Notes: generated by a model not told the origin, from the letters alone. DNA of 64,000 nt from Chryseobacterium angstadtii (GCF_001045465.1 NZ_LFND01000006.1:62001-126000); one strand, 5' to 3'; positions 8,173 to 16,859 are shown, counted from the stretch's first letter. Translations and numbers: made by a program.

Positions 8173-8180
8173 GCAAAGAT
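8173..8180 (-). promoter_or_regulatory. Possible -7 promoter element of the YeeE/YedE pair
   Basis: CATCTTTG on the minus strand differs from the Bacteroidota -7 consensus TAnnTTTG at one base and lies about 11 bp before the start codon of 7587-8162. I do not see a convincing -33 TTG. Confidence 0.4.
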
Positions 8181-8307
8181 GGGGATAGCTGAAGAGAAGC
8201 ACAGCTACTTTTGTTACATAAGGTGGTTTTGGTGAATTTTTTCAACCACAAAAGGTGCGAGAGTTTTTAAGCACTTTAGTTATTTTTAAGTTGAATACAA
8301 TGTGGAA

Positions 8308-8408
8308 GGGGCTTCGAGAGCCTCAGCCCCCAGTGGTCTTTGTTGCCGTAATGATAGGCTGAATGTACTAAGTACCCTCTAAAGGGGGCTGAGGCTCTCG
8401 AAGCCCCC
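8308..8408. repeat. Inverted pair of REP-like hairpin elements
   Basis: GGGGCTTCGAGAGCCTCAGC begins the left element (8308-8331) and its exact reverse complement occupies 8384-8408, with 52 bp between: a head-to-head pair as in BIME elements. Each unit is itself a hairpin (GGGGCT pairing with AGCCCC). Single copies of the same unit are at 22379-22402 and 32953-32977. The pair lies in the 329-bp spacer between the YeeE/YedE pair and the Crp/Fnr gene; nothing else is recognisable in that spacer apart from the possible promoter. No REP-associated transposase is in the window. Confidence 0.8.
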
Positions 8409-8491
8409 TACACGTCAAAAATCCTTCGAATTTTCGCCACTTCTCCAGCGGAGGGGAATGCTTACAATCCAAATGATAAATAGGGTTATTT

Positions 8492-9124
8492 TTATAGAAT
8501 AGTGATTTTATTGCGGCCAAGCTTGAGTGTTCCGGCTTCTTCTAATTGCTTAAGCAGTCTTGAGACGACAACTCTTACAGTTCCCAGTTCGTTAGCCAGT
8601 TGCTCATGGGTAGTCACTATTGTTTTGGAATCGGCAAGTTCAGATTTCTTGTGAAGCAGATGAAGCAGTCTTTCATCCACTTTTTTAAAAGCAATAGCAT
8701 TGATGATTTCCAGGAGCTCTTCAAAACGCTTATGATAGAGTTTAAAAATATAATCCAACCATTCCGGATATTCTTTGATTAATGACGAGGCTTTATCCAT
8801 CGGCAGAAAAAGGATTTCTGTATCTTCTTCCACTTCGGCTTTTACGATACTTTTTTCGTTGTGCATTCCTCCGAGGAATGACATGATACAGCTTTCACCG
8901 CTTTTTATGTAATACAGCAAAATCTCTCTTCCGTCTTCATCGGTTCTGATCACTTTCATCATTCCTTTCATAACAATGGGAATGGAATGTATAGAGGCAT
9001 TTTCGCTGAGGATTGCATCTCCTTCACGGTAGGTTTTGGTGACTCCGTATTGATAAAGCTTCTCAACCAGATCAGGTGAGGTGGAAAATTCTGAGGAAAG
9101 GATATCGTTCTGCATTATATTCAT
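8492..9124 (-). CDS. Crp/Fnr family transcriptional regulator
   Basis: A 210-residue regulator: an N-terminal cyclic-nucleotide-binding-type beta roll (EGDAILSENASIHSIPIVMKG, phosphate-binding-cassette-like KSGESCIMSFLGG) and a C-terminal winged helix (THEQLANELGTVRVVVSRLLKQLEEAG, about residues 168-194). Only two cysteines, so it lacks the Fnr cluster ligands. An alternative ATG is three codons in. It begins 13 bp after the GH20 stop codon, which suggests possible read-through, and its 3' end faces the YeeE/YedE pair; in other Bacteroidota related regulators are commonly found next to YeeE/YedE genes. The signal is unknown. Confidence 0.87.
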   Translation of the reverse strand: MNIMQNDILSSEFSTSPDLVEKLYQYGVTKTYREGDAILSENASIHSIPIVMKGMMKVIRTDEDGREILLYYIKSGESCIMSFLGGMHNEKSIVKAEVEEDTEILFLPMDKASSLIKEYPEWLDYIFKLYHKRFEELLEIINAIAFKKVDERLLHLLHKKSELADSKTIVTTHEQLANELGTVRVVVSRLLKQLEEAGTLKLGRNKITIL

Positions 9125-9137
9125 TCAGCTTTGAGGT

Positions 9138-11405
9138 TTAATTTACACCGATTTCATCAACAAAGAGCCATGCTTTTGAATCTGCGCCAGGGTTTCCCGC
9201 AGGAATTATCCCTGCATTTTCTATGGCAAGCTTAATGTATTTTGAGTTCTGGTTTCCTACATTCAGTTTTATTTTTCCTTTTAAATTCTGAATTTCGTCT
9301 TTCCCGATTTCTTTGATCATTTTAAAATTCTTTCCGTCATCAGAAACAAAAATCTTTGCCGATTTTGCAAGGTGAATCCAGCTTCCTTTGTTTTCAAGTG
9401 TATTGAAATAAACTTCTGAGAAATTGGTTTTTTCGCCTAAATCAATAGTTGCGATTACATCTTTTCCCTGAAAACCCAACCATGTCTTTCCTAACTTTCT
9501 TACATTTCCGATAATTCCGTCAACTAAAGTAAAAGCTCCGCCAAAAGAATAGTTTTCGTTAGGCTGCTGTTCTAAAGTTATTTTTTTTCCTGTTGCTTTT
9601 GAAACTGTAAATTCCTGTGTAGAAACAGCGCTTTTCAGTTTTCCGTCTTCAAAATAAGCAGATTTTACGGTTGAAGACTGAGGAATACCAATTGGTCCCT
9701 GATAGATCTTCGAATTCACAGAAGGTTCGGTTCCGTCTGTGGTATATCTTATTCCCTTAGGATCCTGCGATACGGAAAGTTCATAGGCAATCCCTTTGTT
9801 TGCAGAAATTACTTTTCCGGAAATATTATAGATACTTTTTGCGTAATTGATCTTCATTTTATCCAGAACTTTAAACTGATTGATGACTCTGCCTTCAAAT
9901 TCTTTATAATTTTTGGAATCTGCTGTTCCCCATCCTACTTCTGAAAGTGCCATCAGTCTTGGGAAAATCATGTATTGTACCTGCTTAAAATCCGTGATGT
10001 ATTCTGTCCATAAATTGGCCTGAACACCTAAAATATATTTGGATTGTTCTTTATTCAGTTCTGCGGGAATAGGATTATAGGAATACACTTTATCCAATGG
10101 GGTAAAGCCTCCAAATGCATTAGGCTCAGACTGCGGATCTCCCTGATAGTGATCAAAATAGCAATAAGAACCCGGTGTCATTACCGCAAAATGTCCCGAT
10201 TTCGCAGCTTCTATTCCACCGTTTACGCCTGTCCAGCTCATTACTGCAGCGTTTGGAGCAAGACCTCCTTCTAAAATTTCGTCCCAACCGATGATTTTTC
10301 GGCCTTTGCTGTTTACATATTTTTCAATTCTTTGGATGAAATAGCTCTGTAATCCGTGTTCATCTTTCAGATTATTTTTCTTAATAAGCTCCTGGCAGTG
10401 GGCGCATTCTTTCCATCTTGTTTTCGGGCATTCGTCACCTCCGATGTGGATATACTGAGACGGAAATAGTTTCATGACTTCATCAAGAACATTCTCCAGA
10501 AAAGTGAATGTTTCATCTTTTGGGCAGAAAACATCATCAAAAACACCCCATTTTGTTGCCGATTCAAACGGTCCTTTTGTACAGGCCAGCTCCGGATAAG
10601 CTGATAACGCAGCCAAAGCATGTCCCGGCATTTCAATTTCAGGAACGATGGTAATATGTCTTTGCTGGGCATATTTCACAACGTCTTTAATCTGTTCCTG
10701 AGTATAAAAATAAGGGCCGTAAGGTTTTCCGTCAAAGGTATCGTCTACATAAGCTCCAATCATTGATTCTTTACGTTTTGACCCTATTTCTGTCAGTTTC
10801 GGATATTTTTTAATCTCAATTCTCCAACCCTGATCATCCGTGAGGTGCCAGTGAAAGGTATTCAGTTTATACATCGCAAGATAGTCGATGTACTGTTTCA
10901 CCTCATCCACATTGAAAAAATGACGGCATACATCAAGATGCATTCCGCGCCACGCAAATTTGGGATGGTCTTCAATTTCCATCGCCGGAATCTGCCCGTC
11001 TTCCTTATGTTCTTCAAACAACTGGATCAATGTCTGAAGAGCAAGGAAATATCCCTGTTTCGTATGGGAACTGATGGAGATTCTTTTGGGAGAAATATCA
11101 ATAGAATATCTTTCTTTATCGCCATCAGGGTCAATCGGCATTTTCGGTTGTGAAACCTGCAGATACATCACATGTACTTTTTCGGTACTGCTGCTGGATT
11201 GAAATTTAACCTGAGTGCCTAAGCGTTTTTTGAAATATTCGGTTTCTTCTTTCGGAAGTTTATCATTCAGTATCAATGTTTCAGGAATGACAAACTTACC
11301 TTCCTCGAAGGTTAATTTTTCCGGATATGGGATTAAATTTGGTTTCATCTGAGCATTAAAAACAGTTGAAAAAAGAATGGAACATACAAAAAGGAAACAT
11401 CGCAT
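9138..11405 (-). CDS. Beta-N-acetylhexosaminidase, GH20 family
   Basis: A 755-residue secreted or periplasmic enzyme with signal peptide MRCFLFVCSILFSTVFNA. Domains: GH20b-like N-domain (about 22-145), GH20 catalytic barrel (about 148-500) with WHLTDDQGW near 186-194, PEIEMPGH (255-262) and the catalytic pair D324-E325 in HIGGDECP, then a chitobiase-type C-terminal domain (IRYTTDGTEPSVNSK) and a final F5/8-type C sugar-binding domain. It removes terminal beta-GlcNAc/GalNAc from chitooligosaccharides or N-glycans by substrate-assisted catalysis. With the beta-mannosidase and glycosylasparaginase nearby it completes a plausible N-glycan core pathway (inference). No T9SS tail is visible. Confidence 0.95.
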   Translation of the reverse strand: MRCFLFVCSILFSTVFNAQMKPNLIPYPEKLTFEEGKFVIPETLILNDKLPKEETEYFKKRLGTQVKFQSSSSTEKVHVMYLQVSQPKMPIDPDGDKERYSIDISPKRISISSHTKQGYFLALQTLIQLFEEHKEDGQIPAMEIEDHPKFAWRGMHLDVCRHFFNVDEVKQYIDYLAMYKLNTFHWHLTDDQGWRIEIKKYPKLTEIGSKRKESMIGAYVDDTFDGKPYGPYFYTQEQIKDVVKYAQQRHITIVPEIEMPGHALAALSAYPELACTKGPFESATKWGVFDDVFCPKDETFTFLENVLDEVMKLFPSQYIHIGGDECPKTRWKECAHCQELIKKNNLKDEHGLQSYFIQRIEKYVNSKGRKIIGWDEILEGGLAPNAAVMSWTGVNGGIEAAKSGHFAVMTPGSYCYFDHYQGDPQSEPNAFGGFTPLDKVYSYNPIPAELNKEQSKYILGVQANLWTEYITDFKQVQYMIFPRLMALSEVGWGTADSKNYKEFEGRVINQFKVLDKMKINYAKSIYNISGKVISANKGIAYELSVSQDPKGIRYTTDGTEPSVNSKIYQGPIGIPQSSTVKSAYFEDGKLKSAVSTQEFTVSKATGKKITLEQQPNENYSFGGAFTLVDGIIGNVRKLGKTWLGFQGKDVIATIDLGEKTNFSEVYFNTLENKGSWIHLAKSAKIFVSDDGKNFKMIKEIGKDEIQNLKGKIKLNVGNQNSKYIKLAIENAGIIPAGNPGADSKAWLFVDEIGVN

Positions 11406-11488
11406 CTGAATATGATTAAGGTTTTAGCTAAGATAATTATTTTCCAAAACTCTTTGCCCCATTTTAACCTATTAAATAATAAAACATC

Positions 11489-11496
11489 TAAATTTG
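11489..11496 (+). promoter_or_regulatory. -7 promoter element of the DUF4197 gene
   Basis: TAAATTTG matches TAnnTTTG exactly and ends 13 bp before the ATG at 11510, implying a very short leader. No matching TTG is seen at the usual -33 distance. Confidence 0.6.
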
Positions 11497-11509
11497 CAAA
11501 AAAAATACA

Positions 11510-12334
11510 ATGAAGAAAAGCATTTTACTTGCAGCAGGATTATTATTTTCGGTTTCTACACAGGCACAGATTATGGATATCATCAAATCTACCGTAAAAA
11601 CCAAAACAGGAGTTGATCTTGATGCTCCTTCCAAAACTAAAAGTCCTGTAACTGCAACGACCACTACCACAACAACCAGCACTACTACTCCATCCAAAAA
11701 TTCTCCTGTCAATCTTGGAAGTCTTACTTCTACTCAGATTTCATCAGGATTAAAAGAAGCTTTAAGCATCGGAGTAACAGACGGTGTAAAAAAACTGGCT
11801 CTAACGGATGGCTTTTTCAAAAATGAAGCGGTAAAAATCCTGATGCCTGAAAAATTAAGGAAGATTGACACTACATTACGCTCTTTAGGAATGGGAAGTC
11901 TTGCAGATGAAGGGGTTAAATTATTAAACAGGGCTGCGGAAGATGCGGTGACGGAAGCTGCTCCTATTTTCACCAATGCCATTACCTCAATGACGATTAC
12001 GGATGCCAAAAATATCCTGTTAAGCAGTGATAATGCGGCCACCAATTATTTACAGTCCAAAACGCAAAGCCAGCTGTTTACGGCCTTCCAGCCAAAAGTG
12101 AAAGCTTCACTGGGAAAAGTAGGCGCAGATACAGTCTGGAAAAACCTGATTTCAAAATACAATACCTTTACGGGGCAATCTGTAACGACTGATCTGAATG
12201 AATATGTAACTACAGAAACCATTAACGGTGTCTTCAAAATGGTAGCGGAAAAAGAAAGCGGAATCAGAAATACTCCGGCTATGAGAACGACTTCTATTTT
12301 GCAGAAGGTTTTTGGGGCTCAGGATGCGAAATGA
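11510..12334 (+). CDS. DUF4197 domain-containing exported protein
   Basis: A 274-residue protein with signal peptide MKKSILLAAGLLFSVSTQAQ. After a low-complexity Thr/Ser-rich linker (about residues 46-66) comes a full DUF4197 domain: SGLKEALSIGVTDGVKKL, FKNEAVKILMPEKLRKID, LNRAAEDAVTEAAPIF and DAKNILLSSDNAATNYL. DUF4197 proteins are widespread periplasmic helical proteins of unknown function. The gene is transcribed alone, divergent from GH20, and ends at a shared terminator facing scoB. The threonine linker uses mixed codons (ACT, ACC, ACA), so it is not a simple nucleotide repeat. Confidence 0.88.
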   Translation: MKKSILLAAGLLFSVSTQAQIMDIIKSTVKTKTGVDLDAPSKTKSPVTATTTTTTTSTTTPSKNSPVNLGSLTSTQISSGLKEALSIGVTDGVKKLALTDGFFKNEAVKILMPEKLRKIDTTLRSLGMGSLADEGVKLLNRAAEDAVTEAAPIFTNAITSMTITDAKNILLSSDNAATNYLQSKTQSQLFTAFQPKVKASLGKVGADTVWKNLISKYNTFTGQSVTTDLNEYVTTETINGVFKMVAEKESGIRNTPAMRTTSILQKVFGAQDAK

Positions 12335-12380
12335 GTTAGAAGTTAGAGGCTAGATGTTAGAAATTAGTTGTAGAATCTAG
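12334..12380. repeat. Degenerate TTAGA-rich tract
   Basis: Several loose units of the type GTTAGAAGTTAGAGGCTAGATGTTAGAAATTAG follow the DUF4197 stop codon immediately (shown units only approximate a tandem repeat). Similar TTTTAGATTTTAGA tracts occur at 32866-32912, and a shorter relative at 43268-43290. All three begin directly after stop codons of plus-strand genes. Confidence 0.55.
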
Positions 12381-12416
12381 TCATTATTCTTTTAGTTTAA
12401 GGAAATTTTAAAGCAT

Positions 12417-12454
12417 AAAAAAGCGGTCTCACTTCTGAAACCGCTTTTTCTTTT
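12417..12454. terminator. Bidirectional terminator between DUF4197 and scoB
   Basis: AAAAAAGCGGT at 12417-12427 pairs with ACCGCTTTTT at 12440-12449 around a 12-nt loop, with T-runs on both strands. It serves the two convergent genes. Confidence 0.8.
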
Positions 12455-12511
12455 GTCTTGAAACAAAAATTATATGATATGCTGAGCTGAGTCAAAGCAT
12501 TTTCAATGATA

Positions 12512-13165
12512 TTAGAATTGCATTTCAGGAATTTCACCTTCAATGATCAGATCTGCTTCTGTTGACTGTATAATGTGCTCTACTGAAACGCCCGGAGCTC
12601 TTTCTACCAGTTTGAATCCGGCCGGAGTAACATCCAATACCGCTAATTCGGTTACGACTCTTTTCACACAGTTGACGCCTGTAAGCGGAAGGGTACATTT
12701 TTTCAAAATTTTACTTTCTCCTGCTTTATTCACATGCATCATGGCAACGATAATATTTTCTGCCGAAGCCACAAGGTCCATAGCTCCACCCATCCCTTTT
12801 ACCATTTTTCCGGGAATCTTCCAGTTGGCAATATCTCCGTTTTCAGAAACTTCCATAGCACCAAGGATAGTAAGATCCACTTTTTGACCGCGGATCATTC
12901 CAAAACTGAATGCGGAATCGAAAAATGAACCGCCCGGCAGAATGGTGATCGTCTGTTTTCCGGCATTGATGATATCGGCATCTTCTTCTCCTTCGAAAGG
13001 AAAAGGTCCCATACCGAGAACTCCGTTTTCACTCTGAAACTCTACGGAAATACCTTCTGGAACGTAGTTGGCAACCAAAGTAGGAATTCCTATTCCCAGG
13101 TTTACATAATAACGGTCTTTCAGTTCTTTTGAAATCCTTTTAGCAATTTGTTCTTTTGTGAGCAT
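12512..13165 (-). CDS. scoB: Succinyl-CoA:3-ketoacid CoA-transferase subunit B
   Basis: A 217-residue CoA-transferase family I beta subunit. The catalytic glutamate that forms the CoA thioester is E46 in QSENGVLGMGPFP; YYVNLGIGIPTLVANYVPEG and GGSFFDSAFSFGMIRGQK are also diagnostic. With subunit A it moves CoA from succinyl-CoA to acetoacetate, opening the route of ketone-body and leucine degradation to acetyl-CoA. The A subunit is encoded on the same strand at 15499-16200, but an ABC exporter gene of opposite orientation lies between, so scoB must have its own promoter; TAATTTTG at 13226-13233 is a candidate. Confidence 0.94.
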   Translation of the reverse strand: MLTKEQIAKRISKELKDRYYVNLGIGIPTLVANYVPEGISVEFQSENGVLGMGPFPFEGEEDADIINAGKQTITILPGGSFFDSAFSFGMIRGQKVDLTILGAMEVSENGDIANWKIPGKMVKGMGGAMDLVASAENIIVAMMHVNKAGESKILKKCTLPLTGVNCVKRVVTELAVLDVTPAGFKLVERAPGVSVEHIIQSTEADLIIEGEIPEMQF

Positions 13166-13225
13166 ATTAAAAACTTAGACTGCAATTTAATTCTTTTCAA
13201 CTGAATACAAAAGGGCTTTGTTGCT

Positions 13226-13233
13226 CAAAATTA
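13226..13233 (-). promoter_or_regulatory. Candidate -7 element for scoB
   Basis: TAATTTTG on the minus strand fits TAnnTTTG and lies about 60 bp before the scoB start. No clear -33 TTG. It matters because scoB is cut off from scoA and cannot rely on the scoA promoter. Confidence 0.5.
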
Positions 13234-13316
13234 TTAATACCAGCCGAGCTTAGGATAAAGTGTTTATTTTTAATGATGTCAGGAAGTTGGAAGCGGGAGG
13301 TTATGAGCGGGAGAAT

Positions 13317-13345
13317 CCTTGTCAAGGTTTTGAACCTTGACAAGG
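13317..13345. repeat. Perfect 13-bp inverted repeat of nested palindromes
   Basis: CCTTGTCAAGGTT (13317-13329) and AACCTTGACAAGG (13333-13345) are exact reverse complements around a TTG loop. Each arm is itself nearly a palindrome (CCTTG-T-CAAGG). It has no T-tract, so it is not a normal terminator. It lies in the scoB-ABC spacer next to the larger dispersed repeat. Confidence 0.75.
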
Positions 13346-13358
13346 ATAACAACAAAGA

Positions 13359-13550
13359 CTGAGGCTAGAAATGTCAATGGTGAATTTTCACAACAGATAT
13401 GATATTTCAGACCTCAGATACTGAATCATTCACTCTGCAATTACGAACCAGCAACTGACAACCTCTCCCAACCTCATTCACTCTCAAACCCTCAAACCCC
13501 TCAGACGCTCAAACTCCCTCACCCGAAACCCGCATCCCGCACCTTCCAAC
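13359..13550. repeat. Dispersed intergenic repeat, copy A
   Basis: This stretch matches the reverse complement of 31306-31490. Shared blocks in the same order include CTGAGGCT-GAAATG-CAAT-GTGAATTTT (dashes mark differences), ATGATATTTCAGAC, CAACTGACAACC, CCAACCTCATT and CTCAAACCCTC. The 3' part is a CTCAAACCC / CCCGCATCCCGCACC tract. It has no open frame of note. It fills most of the 460-bp spacer between scoB and the ABC exporter. Confidence 0.7.
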
Positions 13551-13600
13551 CCCACAATATTAATTTTCTTACCCCACACTGTAAGTCAAAATAATATCTC

Positions 13601-13608
13601 TAATTTTG
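13601..13608 (+). promoter_or_regulatory. -7 promoter element of the ABC exporter gene
   Basis: TAATTTTG fits TAnnTTTG and lies 17 bp before ATG 13626. This also argues against the upstream in-frame TTG at 13617 as the start. Confidence 0.6.
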
Positions 13609-13625
13609 CAAGATTATTGATTAGA

Positions 13626-15428
13626 ATGAAAATACTTTTAAGATACCTCAAACCTTACCAATGGTTAATTATCCTTTCTTTGTTACTGGCTACCATTAAT
13701 CAGGTTTTTTCTTTATTTGCGCCTGCCATTACGGGAAATATCCTTGATAAACTGGTAACGCATCCTAATTTCTTTGATAAGGAGAAACTTTTACCGAGAA
13801 ATCTGAACCAATATCTTTATGGAGACGGGATCTATCACGGTGTATTTTACTTTTTAGGGTTACTTATCGGAACAGCAATGGTGAGCAGAATAGCCAAAGC
13901 TTTTCAGGATTATGCCGTAAGCGTTATCACTCAGAAATTTGGTGCAAAAATCTTTACGGACGGTTTAAAACATTCGATGGCGCTGCCTTACCAGGAATTT
14001 GAGGATCAGAGAAGTGGTGAGACTTTATCTATCTTAACGAAAGTAAGGGAAGATTCTGTGAAGTTCATCACCAGTTTTATTAATATCTTCTTTGGGATTT
14101 TAGTCAGTATTATTTTCGTTTCCGTGTATGCAATCCGACTGCATTGGTCCATTATGCCTGTATATATCTGCGGAATTTTCCTGATTGCTTTTATCACGAA
14201 TTTATTAAGCAAGAGAATAAAAAGCATTCAGAAGAATATCGTTTCGGAAACTACGGCACTGGCAGGAAGTACGACGGAAAGTTTAAGAAATATTGAGATT
14301 GTCAAAAGTTTAGGATTAACGAATCAGGAAGTGATCCGTTTAAATAATAATACCTATAAGATTCTCGGACTTGAGCTCAGAAAGGTTAAAAGTATCCGTT
14401 CACTGAGTTTTATTCAGGGGACTATGGTGAATTTTCTTCAACAGCTGATTACGATGACGCTGCTTCTTTTAATTTTCAAAAATATTGTTACTCCGGGTCA
14501 ATATCTTTCTCTGATGTTTTATGGTTTCTTCATTTTCGGGCCTATGCAGGAAATCGGGAACATTATTATTTCTTACCGTGAAGCTGAGGCATCTCTTCAA
14601 AATTTCGACCGTTTAATGAAAAAAGATGTGGAAGAAAAACCACTACATCCTAAACAGATTGGAGCTATTGAAGAACTGGAATTTAAACATATTTCTTTCA
14701 AACATCAGTCGGCTCAGTATAAAGCTTTAAATAATATCTCTTTTCAGGTTAAAAACGGGCAGACTATTGCTTTTGTGGGGCCAAGCGGTTCAGGAAAAAG
14801 TACTTTAGTGAAGCTGTTGGTGGGACTTTACAGACCTCAGGAAGGAAATATTTTTTACAATTCCATCAACGGAAAAGAATTCGATTTTGATGAGCTGAGA
14901 AATCAAATCGGATTTGTAACTCAGGATACCCAGCTTTTCGCAGGAACCATCAAAGAAAATCTTCTTTTTGTCAACCCAGATGCTACGGCGCAGGACCTGG
15001 AATCTGCATTACAGAAATCCAGCTGTACGGCATTGCTTGAAAGAGCGGAAAACGGCATAGAGACCGTTATTGGTGAAGGCGGACTGAAACTGAGCGGTGG
15101 AGAAAAGCAGAGAATTGCCATTGCCAGGGCTCTTTTAAGAAAACCCCATCTGTTAATATTTGATGAAGCGACTTCGGCGCTGGACAGTATTACGGAAGAA
15201 GAAATCACCTCTACCATAAAAAACATTTCAAAAGAAAGGGAGCAGATTACGGTGCTTATTGCCCATCGTTTGAGTACGATCATGCATGCGGACCAGATTT
15301 ATGTACTTGAACGCGGGCAGGTGATCGAAACGGGGTCTCATGATAAGCTGATTGCCGAAAAAGGACTCTATTATGCGATGTGGAGACAGCAGATCGGAGA
15401 ACGAAAAATGCCTGTTTCACAAGAATAA
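13626..15428 (+). CDS. ABC transporter, fused membrane and ATP-binding domains (exporter type)
   Basis: A 600-residue half-transporter that works as a dimer. Residues 1-310 hold six transmembrane segments; the ATPase follows, with Walker A GPSGSGKST near 385-393, Q-loop FVTQDTQLFAG, signature LSGGEKQRIAIARAL near 489 and Walker B LLIFDEATSALD near 510, then the H-loop AHRLST. Such proteins export lipids, drugs or peptides; no peptidase domain is present and the substrate is unknown. I place the start at ATG 13626, after the -7 element. It lies between scoB and scoA in the opposite direction and shares a terminator with scoA. Confidence 0.92.
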   Translation: MKILLRYLKPYQWLIILSLLLATINQVFSLFAPAITGNILDKLVTHPNFFDKEKLLPRNLNQYLYGDGIYHGVFYFLGLLIGTAMVSRIAKAFQDYAVSVITQKFGAKIFTDGLKHSMALPYQEFEDQRSGETLSILTKVREDSVKFITSFINIFFGILVSIIFVSVYAIRLHWSIMPVYICGIFLIAFITNLLSKRIKSIQKNIVSETTALAGSTTESLRNIEIVKSLGLTNQEVIRLNNNTYKILGLELRKVKSIRSLSFIQGTMVNFLQQLITMTLLLLIFKNIVTPGQYLSLMFYGFFIFGPMQEIGNIIISYREAEASLQNFDRLMKKDVEEKPLHPKQIGAIEELEFKHISFKHQSAQYKALNNISFQVKNGQTIAFVGPSGSGKSTLVKLLVGLYRPQEGNIFYNSINGKEFDFDELRNQIGFVTQDTQLFAGTIKENLLFVNPDATAQDLESALQKSSCTALLERAENGIETVIGEGGLKLSGGEKQRIAIARALLRKPHLLIFDEATSALDSITEEEITSTIKNISKEREQITVLIAHRLSTIMHADQIYVLERGQVIETGSHDKLIAEKGLYYAMWRQQIGERKMPVSQE

Positions 15429-15438
15429 ATAAATAAAT

Positions 15439-15470
15439 AAAGCGCTGAAACAAATTCAGCGCTTTATTTT
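15439..15470. terminator. Bidirectional terminator between the ABC gene and scoA
   Basis: AAAGCGCTGAA (15439-15449) pairs with TTCAGCGCTTT (15455-15465) around a 5-nt loop, with A/T runs on both sides. Confidence 0.85.
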
Positions 15471-15498
15471 TATGATGAGTACAGTATTTCAGAAGAAA

Positions 15499-16200
15499 TT
15501 AATCCTTTTTTCTGACTGTTCTTTGTTCAATTCTCTTTTCGAATTTTTCACCCTGGAAAATTCTCTGAACCATAATTCCCGGAATGTGAACTTCATTAGG
15601 ATCTAAAACGCCCGGTTCTACCAATTCTTCCACTTCAGCAATGGTGATTTTCGCGGCGCCAGCCATAGGATGATTGAAATTTCTTGCAGAACCCTTAAAG
15701 ATCAGGTTTCCTACATGGTCTCCTTTCCAGGCTTTTACAATAGAAAAATCTGCTTTGTAGGCATGTTCCAGAATGTGAGGTTTTCCGTTAAAATCTTTCA
15801 CTTCTTTTCCTTCCGCAATTTCGGTTCCATAGCCGGCCGGTGTATAGAAAGCAGGAATTCCAGCCTGTGCTGCTCTGCATTTTTCCGCTAAAGTTCCCTG
15901 TGGAGTAAGCTCAACTTCCAATTCTCCGGACAACATCTGTCTTTCGAATTCTGCATTTTCTCCTACATAAGAAGAGATCATTTTTTTGATCTGTCTTTTC
16001 TGAAGCAGTAATCCTAATCCGAAATCATCAACACCCGCATTGTTTGAAATGCATGTAACATCTTTCACATCACTCTCTACCAAAGCATTTATTGAGTTTT
16101 CAGGAATACCGCACAGACCAAATCCGCCCAGCATTAAAGTCATTCCATCTTTAATTCCTTCGATGGCTTCCTTTGCATTTTTTACTCTTTTATCTATCAT
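15499..16200 (-). CDS. scoA: Succinyl-CoA:3-ketoacid CoA-transferase subunit A
   Basis: A 233-residue CoA-transferase family I alpha subunit. GGFGLCGIPE (25-34) is the conserved glycine-rich CoA-binding loop; EVELTPQGTLAEKCRAAQAG and FYTPAGYGTEIAEGKE are family signatures, and GSARNFNHPMA lies near the C-terminus. It pairs with the subunit B encoded 2.3 kb away on the same strand. Together they activate acetoacetate with succinyl-CoA. Upstream is a 161-bp spacer to the divergent DoxX gene in which I see no clear promoter. Confidence 0.94.
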   Translation of the reverse strand: MIDKRVKNAKEAIEGIKDGMTLMLGGFGLCGIPENSINALVESDVKDVTCISNNAGVDDFGLGLLLQKRQIKKMISSYVGENAEFERQMLSGELEVELTPQGTLAEKCRAAQAGIPAFYTPAGYGTEIAEGKEVKDFNGKPHILEHAYKADFSIVKAWKGDHVGNLIFKGSARNFNHPMAGAAKITIAEVEELVEPGVLDPNEVHIPGIMVQRIFQGEKFEKRIEQRTVRKKD

Positions 16201-16361
16201 GAAATATTAGATTTTCTGTCCGTTAAATTTAATAAATTTTATGATATCTACGGTATCCGGGAATTTATTTGAATCTTAATCTAACTTTCTACACTTTTTT
16301 TCATCATAGTATACGTTAAATCTTTCTAAACCTAAAAAGTTTACGTTCAATACCGTTTAAT

Positions 16362-16859
16362 ATGGAAAAAAACACATTCAATAAAACCGGAGATCTATTT
16401 TACGTTATTTGCAGAATAAGTATCGGATTGTTCTTTTTCATCACAGGTTCCAGTAAACTTTTCCATCCTGTTTTTCAGGGATACATGCTGAAAACCATAA
16501 GCAGTCTGGGATTTTCTCATCCTCAGTTCATGGCCAATTTTGTTGCTTTTAATGAAGCATTCTGGGGACTGTTTCTGTTAATCGGGCTGCTCACCAGATT
16601 CAGTTCACTTTCTTTAATTGTCATTATGCTTGTGGCACTGGTGACCAAAGATTTACATTCCATCCCTACAGAAGTGGTTCCCATTGATCCGGAAACCGGA
16701 ATCTACCCTATGGACCCTTTTACGTGGCTTACCTATTTCTTTTTTCTGCCACAGGTCCTGTTGATCATGCTATTGGGAATGTTTTCCCTGTATGGATACA
16801 AAACTTTCGGTATTGATCAGTTCCTGGTGAAGAAAAAGGAAGATTTCTTTTATTTATAG
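16362..16859 (+). CDS. DoxX family membrane protein
   Basis: A 165-residue protein with four predicted transmembrane segments. ISIGLFFFITGSSKLFHP at about 22-39 and EAFWGLFLLIGLLTRFSSL at about 70-88 are the family's first and second conserved segments. DoxX-type proteins are small quinone-pathway or redox membrane proteins of mostly unknown role. It stands alone between divergent scoA and a lipoprotein hydrolase 158 bp downstream. No functional inference from neighbours. Confidence 0.82.
   Translation: MEKNTFNKTGDLFYVICRISIGLFFFITGSSKLFHPVFQGYMLKTISSLGFSHPQFMANFVAFNEAFWGLFLLIGLLTRFSSLSLIVIMLVALVTKDLHSIPTEVVPIDPETGIYPMDPFTWLTYFFFLPQVLLIMLLGMFSLYGYKTFGIDQFLVKKKEDFFYL

Noticed and set aside
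11488..11712. Valine-rich frame on the minus strand
   Set aside because: It is the reverse reading of the threonine-rich linker of the DUF4197 gene.
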